This document shows, piece by piece, positions 50,037-60,895 of a DNA stretch of 64,000 bases (position 1 is the first letter of the stretch; each line of letters starts with the position of its first letter). The translations under genes were made by a program, and so were the position numbers. The stretch lies in the NCBI RefSeq assembly GCF_012952065.1, contig NZ_JABCJJ010000006.1:62001-126000 (forward strand). The letters are read 5' to 3'. Under the pieces are notes generated by a model, which was given only the letters and a program-made list of their open reading frames with translations, did not search any database and was not told the origin of the DNA. The stretch is from Cellulomonas fimi. GTDB taxonomy: Bacteria; Actinomycetota; Actinomycetes; Actinomycetales; Cellulomonadaceae.

Positions 50037-51038
50037 GTGGAGCTCGCCCTCGTCGTCGTCGTCGTCGCGTTCGCGCTCGGCTTCGACTACACCAACGGCT
50101 TCCACGACGCCGCGAACGCGATCGCGACGTCGGTCTCGACCCGCGCGCTGACCCCGCGTGTGGCGCTCGTCATGGCCGCCGTCTTCAACCTGGTCGGTGC
50201 GCTGCTCGGGACGGACGTCGCGCAGACGATCGGCTCGGGGATCATCGCGGTCAGCCCCGACGCGGGGACGTACGGACTCGCGATCGTGCTGGCGGGGCTC
50301 ATCGGGGCCATCGTGTGGAACCTCATCACGTGGTGGTTGGGGCTCCCGTCGTCGTCGACGCACGCGCTGATCGGCGGGCTGGTCGGCGCCGGCCTCGCGT
50401 CGGCGACGACCGTGCAGTGGGACGTGATCCTCGACAAGGTCGTGCTCCCGATGATCCTCTCGCCGCTCGTCGGCTTCGGGCTCGCGTACCTGCTGATGGT
50501 GGGTGTGCTGTGGCTCGTGCGGTCGGTCGCGCCGGCCAAGGCGCAGCGCCGGTTCAGGATCGCGCAGACGGCGTCTGCCGCCGCGATGTCGCTCGGGCAC
50601 GGGCTCCAGGACGCGCAGAAGACGATGGGCGTGATCGTCCTGGCGCTGGTCGCCGGCGGGTTCCACCAGGGCACCGAGATCCCGCTCTGGGTCAAGCTCT
50701 CGGCCGCGGGCGCGATCTCGCTGGGCACGTACTCGGGCGGCTGGCGGATCATGCGGACGCTCGGCCGCAGGATCATCGAGCTCGACCCTGCCCGGGGCTT
50801 CGTGGCGGAGTCCGTCGCGGCGTCCGTGCTCTACACGACGGCGTTCGTGTTCCACGCGCCCATCTCGACGACGCACACGATCACCTCGGCGATCATGGGT
50901 GTGGGCGCGACGAAGCGGCTCTCCGCGGTGCGCTGGGGCGTCGCGAAGAACATCGCGGTCGCGTGGGTCCTCACGATCCCGATGGCGGCGCTCGTCGCGG
51001 CCCTGATGTTCACGGTGTTCCGCCCGTTCTTCGCCTGA
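50037..51038 (+). CDS. pitA: Inorganic phosphate transporter, PiT family
   Basis: 333 residues with about ten membrane helices and the two PiT (PD001131-type) signatures: GFDYTNGFHDAANAIAT near the N-terminus and SLGHGLQDAQKTMGVI in the second half, plus LPSSSTHALIGG and PISTTHTITSAI. Low-affinity phosphate:H+ symporter, probably carrying metal-phosphate. Co-transcribed with the DUF47 gene behind a candidate PHO box. GTG start. Confidence 0.93.
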   Translation: MELALVVVVVAFALGFDYTNGFHDAANAIATSVSTRALTPRVALVMAAVFNLVGALLGTDVAQTIGSGIIAVSPDAGTYGLAIVLAGLIGAIVWNLITWWLGLPSSSTHALIGGLVGAGLASATTVQWDVILDKVVLPMILSPLVGFGLAYLLMVGVLWLVRSVAPAKAQRRFRIAQTASAAAMSLGHGLQDAQKTMGVIVLALVAGGFHQGTEIPLWVKLSAAGAISLGTYSGGWRIMRTLGRRIIELDPARGFVAESVAASVLYTTAFVFHAPISTTHTITSAIMGVGATKRLSAVRWGVAKNIAVAWVLTIPMAALVAALMFTVFRPFFA

Positions 51039-51066
51039 CCGGAGGGCCTGTCCGACACCCGCGAAC

Positions 51067-51126
51067 CGGCGCACGTCGGCGCATGCCGGCGCACGTCGGC
51101 GCACGTCGGCGCACGTCGGCGCGTGT
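51067..51126. repeat. 10-bp tandem repeat, six copies
   Basis: Six consecutive units of the form CGGCGCACGT (units 1, 3, 4 and 5 identical; units 2 and 6 slightly changed) immediately downstream of the PiT gene and upstream of the 44-bp repeats. No coding role. Confidence 0.85.
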
Positions 51127-51135
51127 CCCCCAGAT

Positions 51136-51179
51136 GTGTCAGGCATCGCGCGTGGTATCGAGCGCGCTCGGCCTGACAG
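51136..51179 (+). repeat. 44-bp palindromic repeat, copy B1
   Basis: Begins GTGTCAGGC and ends GGCCTGACAG; inner CGCGCG / GCGCGC stem. Same orientation as the A and C copies. Lies between converging PiT and DUF559-type genes. Confidence 0.85.
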
Positions 51180-51208
51180 GTGGCGTCGCGCGTGCGTACC
51201 TCGCGGAT

Positions 51209-51252
51209 GTGTCAGGCGTTGCGCGTGCTGGGGCGCGCGGTCGGCCTGACAG
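51209..51252 (+). repeat. 44-bp palindromic repeat, copy B2
   Basis: Same family, 73 bp after B1. The stop codon and last 13 codons of the minus-strand DUF559-type gene lie inside it, so the C-terminus of that protein is repeat-encoded. Confidence 0.85.
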
Positions 51253-52195
51253 AACGCTCATGATGAGGTCCGAGGTGGCGCCGGAGAATGCGCGCGACGC
51301 GCGCGCCGTCGATGCGGACCGCCGTCGCCGGGAGTCGGATCAAGGTCCGACGCTCGTCGTGCGGCAGCTCCGCGCTCCGGAGGAGGTCGTCGTACCACCG
51401 CGTCGCTTCCATGTGGCCGATCCCGTCGATCTCGACAGCGACGGTACGCCCGTCCGCGAGCTGCCATTCGACGTCCAGGTACCGCCAGCGACCTCGCGAG
51501 TCCTGACGGCGGACCTGTCGCCGGGGCTCGGGCAGGTCGTGGTCCCGGCAGAACCGGACGAAGTCGATCTCGGCGAGCGACTGAGACCCTCCGTCGATGT
51601 CCGCGAGGCAGTGCGCGAGGAGCCGCCTGTGACGCACTTTCCCCGCGAGCTCGAGGGCGCTGCCGAGCCGGTCGGCGGTGCTCAGTCCTTGCTGCACGAC
51701 GGCGGCGAGCAGACCTACCGCCGTCCGGGAGGACCGGCTCCACGCGGCGGCGTCGACAGCCGCCCGATCCACCGGATGGACGGGGAGCCCCCGCAGCAGC
51801 ACGCCGTCGGTGGGCACATGGCGCCGGGACTCGTGCACGACGACGCCCGTCGCTCCCGGTGGCCGCTGGCCGCGGGCGATCACGACGTGAAGCTCCTGGC
51901 GGTACCACCCGTCGAGCCCGGCGAGCTCGAGCGCGGTCCACGCGCCGAGGACACCGCCCGGCGGGCACGCGAGCGCGGCCGCCCACATCGCTGCGATGCG
52001 GTCGAGCGGTCCCCGGTGCAGAGCCACGACGTCCGGGCAGACGAGCCGCCATCGTCGAGCAGCGACCTGGTTGCGGACATGGTGCCGGGACACGCCGAGC
52101 GAGTGGAGCTGGTCACGCGTGCACACCCCATGCTGTCTGTCCGCCAGAGCGCGAAGACCCGTCACGTCATCCAGTGCGGTCGCTCGTCCAGTCAT
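51212..52195 (-). CDS. AbiEi-like / DUF559 (Vsr-fold) domain protein
   Basis: 327 residues. The N-terminus (GLRALADRQHGVCTRDQLHSLGVSRHHVRNQVAARRW) is the winged helix seen in AbiEi-type antitoxins. The C-terminal 100 residues (SLAEIDFVRFCRDHDLPEP ... YLDVEWQLADGRTVAVEIDG) are an endonuclease-like DUF559 domain of the Vsr fold with an E...D...E arrangement. This two-domain protein is abundant in actinobacteria, often in many copies, and has no known function. Start at MTGRATALDD with GAGGG upstream. It is bracketed by the B and C pairs of 44-bp repeats, and its last codons fall within B2. Confidence 0.75.
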   Translation of the reverse strand: MTGRATALDDVTGLRALADRQHGVCTRDQLHSLGVSRHHVRNQVAARRWRLVCPDVVALHRGPLDRIAAMWAAALACPPGGVLGAWTALELAGLDGWYRQELHVVIARGQRPPGATGVVVHESRRHVPTDGVLLRGLPVHPVDRAAVDAAAWSRSSRTAVGLLAAVVQQGLSTADRLGSALELAGKVRHRRLLAHCLADIDGGSQSLAEIDFVRFCRDHDLPEPRRQVRRQDSRGRWRYLDVEWQLADGRTVAVEIDGIGHMEATRWYDDLLRSAELPHDERRTLIRLPATAVRIDGARVARILRRHLGPHHERSVRPTARPSTRNA

Positions 52196-52332
52196 GCGAC
52201 GACCCTCGCGGGCGGGCGTACGCCGCCGCGGCGTGCATCCGACGCCCTGTGCAAGGCGGCCCGCTACGAGGCGCCGGGGACGGATGACCACCTGATGGCC
52301 GGGACGCGCCTGATCGTCCGCCTCCGCGGCGC

Positions 52333-52376
52333 GTGTCAGGCGTAGCGCGTGTGGACGGGCGCGTTCGGTCTGACAC
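52333..52376 (+). repeat. 44-bp palindromic repeat, copy C1
   Basis: Begins GTGTCAGGCG and ends GGTCTGACAC. Lies 138 bp upstream of the DUF559-type gene start and downstream of the mutT1 stop (both on the minus strand). Confidence 0.85.
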
Positions 52377-52415
52377 GTCGCCGGTGGGGTGTGTGGGCGC
52401 GGTGGCCGGGTTGGC

Positions 52416-52459
52416 GTGTCAGGCGTAGTGGGTGTGGACGGGCGCGTTCGGTCTGACAC
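52416..52459 (+). repeat. 44-bp palindromic repeat, copy C2
   Basis: Nearly identical to C1 (two base changes), 83 bp further, ending 20 bp from the mutT1 stop codon. May terminate mutT1 transcription. Confidence 0.85.
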
Positions 52460-52478
52460 GTCGCCGGGGGGAGCCGCG

Positions 52479-53453
52479 TCAGTGGAGGGGCGGGTGGTGG
52501 CTCTCGACGCCCATGACGCGCGGCCCCTTCTTCGTCTGACCGACGTGCGTCACCAGGATCTCGCCCGGCTGCAGGTACGGGTCCTCGACAGGCAGCGACC
52601 CGGCCACCGCGCGTCGGGAGTGCTGACCCAGCACGTCGAGCACCGTCGGCAGCACGGGACGGTGGGTGCAGACGACGACGTCGCGCGCGGACTCCAGCAG
52701 TCGCCTCACCTCGCCCGCAGCACGGCTCGGGGACCGCTCGTGCTCCGCCTCCGTCAGGTGCGAGTCGAGCGGCTGCACCCCCGCCGCGCGCGCGTACGGC
52801 TCGATCGTCGCGGCGCACCGCGCCCACCGGCTCGTCACGACGTCGCGCACCCCGAACGCCGCGAGCACCGGCACGAGCGCCTCCGCCTGTGCCCGGCCGC
52901 TCGGCGTCAGCGGCCGGTCGGTCTCGTCGCCGTGCCATGCGGAGCGCTCCTTGGCCCGCCCGTGCCGGGCGACGACCAGGACGTGCGTGTCGAGCCGCCC
53001 GCGCTCGTGCAGCGCGACGAGCTCCGCGAGCTGCGCGCCGTCCGCCGCCCGGGTCAGCCGCTTGCCGGCCTTCGCGGGGGTCAGCCACGCGACGTCGTCG
53101 ATCTCGTCCGGCCCGGCTGCTGCCACCGGTGCGCGGGCGGCGAGCGCGGGGGCGTCGTCGTCGGTGGCCACGCGCGCCGCCCAGTAGTGCACGCGCTTGG
53201 TGCGCCCGTCGGCGATCGCGTACTGCTGACCCGGGAGGGGGTTGCCGAGCACGACGTCGATCCCCGTCTCCTCGGCGATCTCCCGGGCGGCCGCGGTCGG
53301 GAGCGCCTCGCCCGGGTCGAGCTTGCCCTTGGGCCAGGACCAGTCGTCGTAGCGCGGCCGGTGCACGAGCAGCACCTCGAGCGCGTCCTTGCGCACACGC
53401 CACACCAGCCCTCCCGCGGCCTCGACGGGGCGGGTGCGAGGAGCGGGCGTCAC
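52479..53453 (-). CDS. mutT1: MutT1-type NUDIX hydrolase fused to histidine phosphatase
   Basis: 324 residues. Residues 8-140 are a NUDIX domain with the full box from GKLDPGEALPTAAAREIAEE into TGI; residues 160-320 are a histidine-phosphatase domain beginning VVARHGRA with the second His in VVCTHRP. This is the architecture of mycobacterial MutT1, which removes 8-oxo-dGTP and 8-oxo-GTP and also cleaves diadenosine polyphosphates. It lies next to ppk as in Mycobacterium (Rv2985/Rv2984). GTG start 61 bp after the ppk stop on the same strand. Confidence 0.92.
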   Translation of the reverse strand: MTPAPRTRPVEAAGGLVWRVRKDALEVLLVHRPRYDDWSWPKGKLDPGEALPTAAAREIAEETGIDVVLGNPLPGQQYAIADGRTKRVHYWAARVATDDDAPALAARAPVAAAGPDEIDDVAWLTPAKAGKRLTRAADGAQLAELVALHERGRLDTHVLVVARHGRAKERSAWHGDETDRPLTPSGRAQAEALVPVLAAFGVRDVVTSRWARCAATIEPYARAAGVQPLDSHLTEAEHERSPSRAAGEVRRLLESARDVVVCTHRPVLPTVLDVLGQHSRRAVAGSLPVEDPYLQPGEILVTHVGQTKKGPRVMGVESHHPPLH

Positions 53454-53514
53454 CGGTCGATGATGTCGAGCGGCCGACGACGCCGCAACGCGGCCTGGCG
53501 CGGTGACGGTCGCC

Positions 53515-55776
53515 TCACAACGCGCGCGCCGAACGCCGACGCTGGCCGATCTCCCACGCCTGGACGTCGAGCAGCGGCTCGCCGTCGGGCCCCAGGTGGT
53601 GGCGTTCCCAGGTCCCGTCGGGCTGGAGGTGCCAGGTCGAGGTGCCGTCGTCCATGGACAGGTCGTTGAGGTCGATGAGCTCGGCGACCTGCTCGGGGTC
53701 GGCGATGCGGACGAGCGTCTCGACGCGGCGGTCGAGGTTGCGGTGCATCAGGTCGGCCGAGCCGATGTAGACCTCGGGACCGTCGCCCTCGGCGTTGGCG
53801 AACGCGAACACGCGCGAGTGCTCGAGGAACCGGCCGAGGATCGAACGCACCCGGATGCTCTCGCTCAGCCCCGGCACGCCGGCCTTCACCGCGCAGATCC
53901 CGCGCACGACGAGGTCGATCGGCACCCCGACCCGCGACGCCCGGTACAGCGCGTCGATCGTGGCCTCGTCGACCACCGAGTTGACCTTGAACTTGATCCA
54001 CGCCGGCCGGCCGGCGAGGTGCGCGGCGGCCTCGCGGTCGATCCGCTCGACCAGCCCGGCGCGCACGGAGCGGGGCGCGACGAGCAGGCGGTGGAACCGG
54101 GACTTCGGCGCGTAGCCGCTGAGCTGGTTGAACAGGCGCGTCAGGTCCTGGCCGACGTCGGGGTGGCACGTGAGCAGCCCGAGATCGGTGTAGTGGCGGG
54201 CCGTCTTCGGGTTGTAGTTGCCGGTGCCGACGTGGCAGTACCGGCGCAGGCCGTCGGGCTCCTGCCGGACGACGAGGCTCAGCTTGCAGTGCGTCTTCAG
54301 GCCGACGATGCCGTACACGACGTGGACGCCCGCCTGCTCGAGCTTGCGGGCCCAGGAGATGTTGGCCTGCTCGTCGAACCGGGCCTTGATCTCGACGAGC
54401 GCGAGCACCTGCTTGCCCGCCTCGGCCGCGTCGATGAGCGAGTCGACGATCGGCGAGTCGCCCGACGTCCGGTAGAGCGTCTGCTTGATGGCGAGCACGT
54501 TCGGGTCGGCGGCGGCCTGCGCGAGGAAGGCCTGGACCGAGGTCGAGAACGAGTCGTACGGGTGGTGCAGCAGCACGTCCCGGGCCCGGATGGCCGCGAA
54601 GAGGTCGGTCGGCTTGGCGCTCTCGACCTCGGCGAGCTGGCGGTGCGTCGTCGGGACGAACCGCGGGTAGCTCAGGTCGGCCCGGTCGAGGTCCGCGATG
54701 AGGTTGAGCCCGGTGAGGTCGAGCGGCGCGGGCAGCTCGTACACCTCGTGCTCGGTGACTCCCAGCTCGCGGACGAGCAGCTCACGGATGCGCGGCTGGA
54801 TCCTCTCGGCGAGCTCGAGCCGCACGGGCGGGCCGAACCGGCGCCGCAACAGCTCCTTCTCCATGGCCTGCAGGAGGTTCTCGGCGTCGTCCTCCTCCAC
54901 CTCGACGTCCTCGTTGCGCGTCACCCGGAACGTGTGGTGCTCGAGCACGTCCATGCCGGGGAACAGGTAGTCGAGGTGCTGCGCGATGACGTCCTCGACG
55001 GGCACGAAGGACGTCGGCTTCCGGCTCGAGCCCGCCTGGCGACTGGGTGCGCTCGGCCGTCCCTTGGCGTCGACGGCGATGAACCGCGGCAGGATCGGGG
55101 GCACCTTGACGCGGGCGAAGTGCTCCTTGCCGGTCGCGGGGTTGCCGAGCAGCACGGCGAGGTTGAGCGACAGCCCCGAGATGTAGGGGAACGGGTGCGC
55201 CGGGTCCACCGCAAGCGGCGTGAGCACGGGGAAGATCTGCTTGCGGAAGTACTTGTGCAGCCGCTCGTGCTCCTCGGTGGCGAGGTCGTCCCAGTGCACG
55301 AGCGTGATGCCCTCCGCCGCGAGCGCCGGCTGGACCTGCTCGGCGAACACCCGCGCGTGGCGGTCCATGAGCCGGTGGGCACCTTCGCTGATGCCCTCGA
55401 GCACCTGGTCCGGGCTCAGGCCCGACGCCGCCGCGACGGCGATCCCGGTGGCGATCCGCCGCTTGAGGCCGGCCACGCGCACCATGAAGAACTCGTCGAG
55501 GTTCGAGGCGAAGATCGCCAGGAACCGGGCACGCTCGAGCAGGGGCGCCTGCGGGTCCTCGGCGAGCTCGAGGACGCGTTCGTTGAAGGCGAGCCAGCTC
55601 AGCTCGCGGTCGTGGAACCGGTCGGCGGGCAGCTCGGCTCCGGCCAGCGTCACCGCCTCGAGCTCGGGCGCCAGGGCCGGGGGCTCGGCAGGACGCACGA
55701 CCGGGGCGGGCTCCGTCGCGAGCCGGACGGCTCCGGCGTCGCCGGACGCGTGGTCGTGGTCGGTCTCCTCGCTCAT
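53515..55776 (-). CDS. ppk: Polyphosphate kinase 1
   Basis: 753 residues, typical for Ppk1. Domains in order: N-terminal helical ([38 protein letters not shown]), H domain, then the two PLD-like catalytic domains, with the phosphorylated His in [27 protein letters not shown] and the second site around [15 protein letters not shown] and [15 protein letters not shown]. Reversibly makes polyphosphate from ATP. Neighbours mutT1 and, further on, mshD and the PiT operon: the phosphate-linked block common in actinobacteria. Confidence 0.96.
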   Translation of the reverse strand: MSEETDHDHASGDAGAVRLATEPAPVVRPAEPPALAPELEAVTLAGAELPADRFHDRELSWLAFNERVLELAEDPQAPLLERARFLAIFASNLDEFFMVRVAGLKRRIATGIAVAAASGLSPDQVLEGISEGAHRLMDRHARVFAEQVQPALAAEGITLVHWDDLATEEHERLHKYFRKQIFPVLTPLAVDPAHPFPYISGLSLNLAVLLGNPATGKEHFARVKVPPILPRFIAVDAKGRPSAPSRQAGSSRKPTSFVPVEDVIAQHLDYLFPGMDVLEHHTFRVTRNEDVEVEEDDAENLLQAMEKELLRRRFGPPVRLELAERIQPRIRELLVRELGVTEHEVYELPAPLDLTGLNLIADLDRADLSYPRFVPTTHRQLAEVESAKPTDLFAAIRARDVLLHHPYDSFSTSVQAFLAQAAADPNVLAIKQTLYRTSGDSPIVDSLIDAAEAGKQVLALVEIKARFDEQANISWARKLEQAGVHVVYGIVGLKTHCKLSLVVRQEPDGLRRYCHVGTGNYNPKTARHYTDLGLLTCHPDVGQDLTRLFNQLSGYAPKSRFHRLLVAPRSVRAGLVERIDREAAAHLAGRPAWIKFKVNSVVDEATIDALYRASRVGVPIDLVVRGICAVKAGVPGLSESIRVRSILGRFLEHSRVFAFANAEGDGPEVYIGSADLMHRNLDRRVETLVRIADPEQVAELIDLNDLSMDDGTSTWHLQPDGTWERHHLGPDGEPLLDVQAWEIGQRRRSARAL

Positions 55777-55839
55777 CCGTCCATGGTGCCACCGTCACCG
55801 ACCGGCGCACCCTGCTCGACCGGGGTCGGCAGGTGAACG

Positions 55840-56781
55840 TCAGCCGAACTGCACGTCGACCCCCGTGCGCCCGAACCCCGCGCGGCTGTACGCGCGGATC
55901 GCGACCTCGTTGTCGCCCTCGGTGTAGAGCATGGCGCGGCGCAGCCCGAGGCCACGCAGGTGCTCGAGGCCGCGCCACGTGAGCGCACCGCCGAGGCCGA
56001 GGCCCTGCGCATCCGGATCGACGCCGACGACGTAGATCTCGCCGACGGCGTCCTCGTCGCCGCGGGCGGGGTGCACCTTGGTCCACACCGAGCCGAGCAG
56101 CACGCCGTCGCGCTCGGCGAGCAGGAAGCCGGCGGGGTCGAACCAGGGCTCGGCGATCCGCGCGTCGAGGTCGGCACGAGAGATGCGGCCCTGCTCAGGA
56201 TGGCCGGCGAACGCCCGGGCGTTCACACGTCGCCACGGCTCCTCGTCCCGGCCGACCTCGAACGTGCGGATCTCGATGCCGCGCGGCGGCCGGCGCTCGC
56301 CGTCGGCGGGCAGCGCCGTCAGGTCGACGCCCATGCGCCACAGCTCGCGGACGACGCTCAGCCCGGCGCCGGACGCGAGCGCGCGGGCCGGCGGCAGGTC
56401 GCCGTGCGCCCACACCGTGAACCGTCTGCCGGCCGGGTCGCCGGTCCGGTCCTCGACCGCGTGCGTCCGCGCGCCGTCGAGGAGCAGGCGTCCCAGACCG
56501 CGTCGACGGGCGCCCGGCGCGACGACCAGCTCGGCGCTCGCGGTCCCCGGCGCGTCGAGGTCGAGCTGCGCGTAGCCGTCGAGCGCGCCGTCGCCCTCGC
56601 GCGCGCCGTCGCTCCCGCGCGCGAGCAGGTGCACGGTGGGCGCGGCGGCGGTCAGGTGGAGCAGCGGCTGCTCCGAGAGCGGGGCGACGCCGTCGACGGA
56701 CTCGGCCGCCGCCGCGAGCCGGCGCACCTGGGCCGCGGTGTCGTCGTCGAGCGGGCCGCGGCGGACCTCGGGGGACGTCAT
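55840..56781 (-). CDS. mshD: Mycothiol synthase
   Basis: 313 residues made of two GNAT domains. The N-terminal one has ELVVAPGARRRGLGRLLL; the active C-terminal one has EIYVVGVDPDAQGLGLGGALT and YTEGDNEVAIRAYSRAGF. The last step of mycothiol synthesis, acetylation of Cys-GlcN-Ins with acetyl-CoA. Presence implies the organism uses mycothiol. Start at the ATG 56781; the longer frame would run into the divergent monooxygenase promoter. Located 63 bp from ppk. Confidence 0.9.
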   Translation of the reverse strand: MTSPEVRRGPLDDDTAAQVRRLAAAAESVDGVAPLSEQPLLHLTAAAPTVHLLARGSDGAREGDGALDGYAQLDLDAPGTASAELVVAPGARRRGLGRLLLDGARTHAVEDRTGDPAGRRFTVWAHGDLPPARALASGAGLSVVRELWRMGVDLTALPADGERRPPRGIEIRTFEVGRDEEPWRRVNARAFAGHPEQGRISRADLDARIAEPWFDPAGFLLAERDGVLLGSVWTKVHPARGDEDAVGEIYVVGVDPDAQGLGLGGALTWRGLEHLRGLGLRRAMLYTEGDNEVAIRAYSRAGFGRTGVDVQFG

Positions 56782-56866
56782 GCCGCCCATCCCACCACGC
56801 ACCGGCGTGCCGCCGCGCCGGTCGGGCTGCGGAACACGGAGTCGTCCTGGCACGTTGGACCGCGTG

Positions 56867-57991
56867 ATGAGCTCCCCCGGAACTGACGTCGACCGCGCCG
56901 TGGACGTCGTCGTCGTCGGCGCCGGTCAGGCGGGGCTCTCGGCCGCCTACCACCTGCGTCGCGCGGGCCTGGCCGCCCGTCCCGAGGGTCTGGGCGAGCA
57001 CGTGACGGGCGGCTTCGTCGTGCTCGACGACGCCCCGAGCGCGGGCGGGGCGTGGCAGCACCGGTGGGACTCGCTGCGGATGCAGCACGCGCACGGGATC
57101 CACGAGCTGCCCGGGATGGCGCTGCCCGAGGTCGACCCGGACGAGCGGGCGTCGGTCGCGATCGCGCGCTACTTCGCGGACTACGAGCGGAATCACGACC
57201 TCCGCGTGGTCCGGCCGGTCCGGGTGCATTCGGTGCGCGAGCTGGGCGGGCCGGACGGGATGCTCGTCGTCGAGACCGACCGCGGCCGGTGGCTGACCCG
57301 CGGCCTGATCAACGCGACCGGCACGTGGCAGAAGCCCTTCTGGCCGACGTACCCGGGTCGCGACACGTTCGCCGGCGAGCAGCTCCACACGCGCGACTTC
57401 CGGTCCGCGGCCGACTACCTGGGCCTCCACGTCGTCGTCGTCGGCGGCGGGACGTCCGCGATCCAGCTCCTGCTGCAGATCGCCGAGATCACCACGACCA
57501 CCTGGGTCACGCGCCGCCCGCCGGTGTTCCAGCAGCGCGCGTTCGACGAGGAGTGGGGCCGCGCCGCGGTCGCGAAGGTCGACGAGCGCACGCGCGCCGG
57601 CCTGCCGCCCGAGAGCGTCGTGTCCGTCACCGGGCTGCCGCTCACAGAGGAGTACCAGCGCGGGATCGACCGCGGCATCCTCGTCCGGCTGCCGATGTTC
57701 GAGCGCATCGTGCCCGACGGCGTGGTGTGGGCTCCCGAGGACGTCCCACCCGCGCCGGAGCACCAGCGGGCGGACGTCATCCTGTGGGCGACCGGCTTCC
57801 GTGCCGGTCTCGACCACCTGCGCCCGCTGCACCTGCGCGGGCACGGCGGCGGCATCGTGATGGACGGCACGCAGGTGGTCGCGGACCCCCGGCTGCAGCT
57901 CGTCGGCTACGGCCCGAGCGCGAGCACGGTCGGCGCGAACCGCGCGGGTCGCGAGGCCGTCCGCAACCTGCGTCGCCTGCTGCGCCTCTGA
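56867..57991 (+). CDS. Flavin-containing monooxygenase-like protein
   Basis: 374 residues. FAD site VVVVGAGQAGLSAAYHLRRAG, NADPH site HVVVVGGGTSAIQLLLQ, and the FMO/BVMO-like ATG motif LWATGFRAGL. The fingerprint FxGxxxHxxxW is degenerate (FAGEQLHTRDF), so it is a relative of the Baeyer-Villiger or N-hydroxylating enzymes of unknown substrate. GTG at 56864 is an equally possible start. Its stop lies 13 bp from the convergent acs gene. Confidence 0.83.
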   Translation: MSSPGTDVDRAVDVVVVGAGQAGLSAAYHLRRAGLAARPEGLGEHVTGGFVVLDDAPSAGGAWQHRWDSLRMQHAHGIHELPGMALPEVDPDERASVAIARYFADYERNHDLRVVRPVRVHSVRELGGPDGMLVVETDRGRWLTRGLINATGTWQKPFWPTYPGRDTFAGEQLHTRDFRSAADYLGLHVVVVGGGTSAIQLLLQIAEITTTTWVTRRPPVFQQRAFDEEWGRAAVAKVDERTRAGLPPESVVSVTGLPLTEEYQRGIDRGILVRLPMFERIVPDGVVWAPEDVPPAPEHQRADVILWATGFRAGLDHLRPLHLRGHGGGIVMDGTQVVADPRLQLVGYGPSASTVGANRAGREAVRNLRRLLRL

Positions 57992-58004
57992 CCGGCTCCC
58001 TCGA

Positions 58005-59987
<1,983 letters not shown>

Positions 59988-60061
59988 AGTTCCTCCGGCG
60001 CGGCGACGGTGATGCGGCGGTGATGCGGCGGGGATGCCTCACTGGGCGGCAGACCCGCTGA

Positions 60062-60751
60062 TCACGACTCTAGTGCTCGCTTGCGACGCTCCCGGAAGGC
60101 GCCCAGTTCCACGCCGCGGCGCCGCGCGAGCGAGAACGCCGTCGCGGCCGCGAGGAGGACGACGCCGGTCGCGAAGAGCCCCCCCGCGTTCATCACCGTG
60201 ATGGAGTTGAGCACCGCGGTCCGGTTCTGCTCGGTCGCGAACACCCGCAGGGTCTCGCGGTGCGTCTCGACGGGCGCGAACAGGTAGGCCGCGCCGACGA
60301 GGAGCGCCGCGAGCCCACCCGCCAGCGGCGCGGCCGGCGTCCACAGCCCGAGGAGGACGACGACGCCGGCCACCAGCGCTCCCAGCGTCACCAGCACGAT
60401 GCCGAGCGTCTCCGGGCTGACGTCCGTCGCGCCGACGCCCTCCGCGAGGATCCGGGACTGGCCCAGCACGACGAGGAACCCGGCGAGGATCGTCAGCACG
60501 AGCCCCACGAGGAACCCGACGACGTGCCCGCCGGCCCCGGTGGTGCGCGGTCCGGTGGCGACGGGGAACGCGCCGTCGCGCCGGCGCTCCTGCTCCTGGC
60601 GGTCCGCCGTGAGCCGGCGTTCCTCCGCCGCGCGGTCGACCGGTGCCGGTGCAGGTGCGGGTGCGGGTGCGGGTGCGGCCGCGCTGTCGGGGCGCGGGTC
60701 GTCGGGGTACGGCTCGGCGGGGCGCGGCTCGCGGTGGTCGGGGCTGCTCAT
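60062..60751 (-). CDS. Membrane protein of unknown function with Pro-Ala-rich N-terminus
   Basis: 229 residues. The cytosolic first 75 residues are Pro/Ala/Asp/Arg-rich with an (AP)n run encoded by a GTGCGG 6-bp repeat near 60650-60682. Four membrane helices follow (HVVGFLVGLVLTILAGFLVVLG, LGIVLVTLGALVAGVVVLLG, LAGGLAALLVGAAYLFA, NAGGLFATGVVLLAAATAFSL). No known motif. ATG 60751 has AGGAG 7 nt upstream. Upstream neighbour of acs on the same strand with a 74-bp gap. Confidence 0.7.
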   Translation of the reverse strand: MSSPDHREPRPAEPYPDDPRPDSAAAPAPAPAPAPAPVDRAAEERRLTADRQEQERRRDGAFPVATGPRTTGAGGHVVGFLVGLVLTILAGFLVVLGQSRILAEGVGATDVSPETLGIVLVTLGALVAGVVVLLGLWTPAAPLAGGLAALLVGAAYLFAPVETHRETLRVFATEQNRTAVLNSITVMNAGGLFATGVVLLAAATAFSLARRRGVELGAFRERRKRALES

Positions 60752-60895
60752 CGGATGCTCCTTCGCAGACGAGGTCGCACGGTGGCCGCGGCGCAGCATC
60801 ACCGCTGCTCAGGCTATTGCGGGGCCCGTCGCGCCGCTCGGCGGGACGGCTCTCGGCGCGGGAATGCCCGTGCGCGCCGGTCGGTTTCCCCCAGC

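Noticed and set aside
51067-51252. Possible CRISPR array (10-bp and 44-bp repeats)
   Set aside because: The 10-bp units are contiguous without spacers, the 44-bp units occur in pairs with dissimilar gaps, and no cas gene is present.
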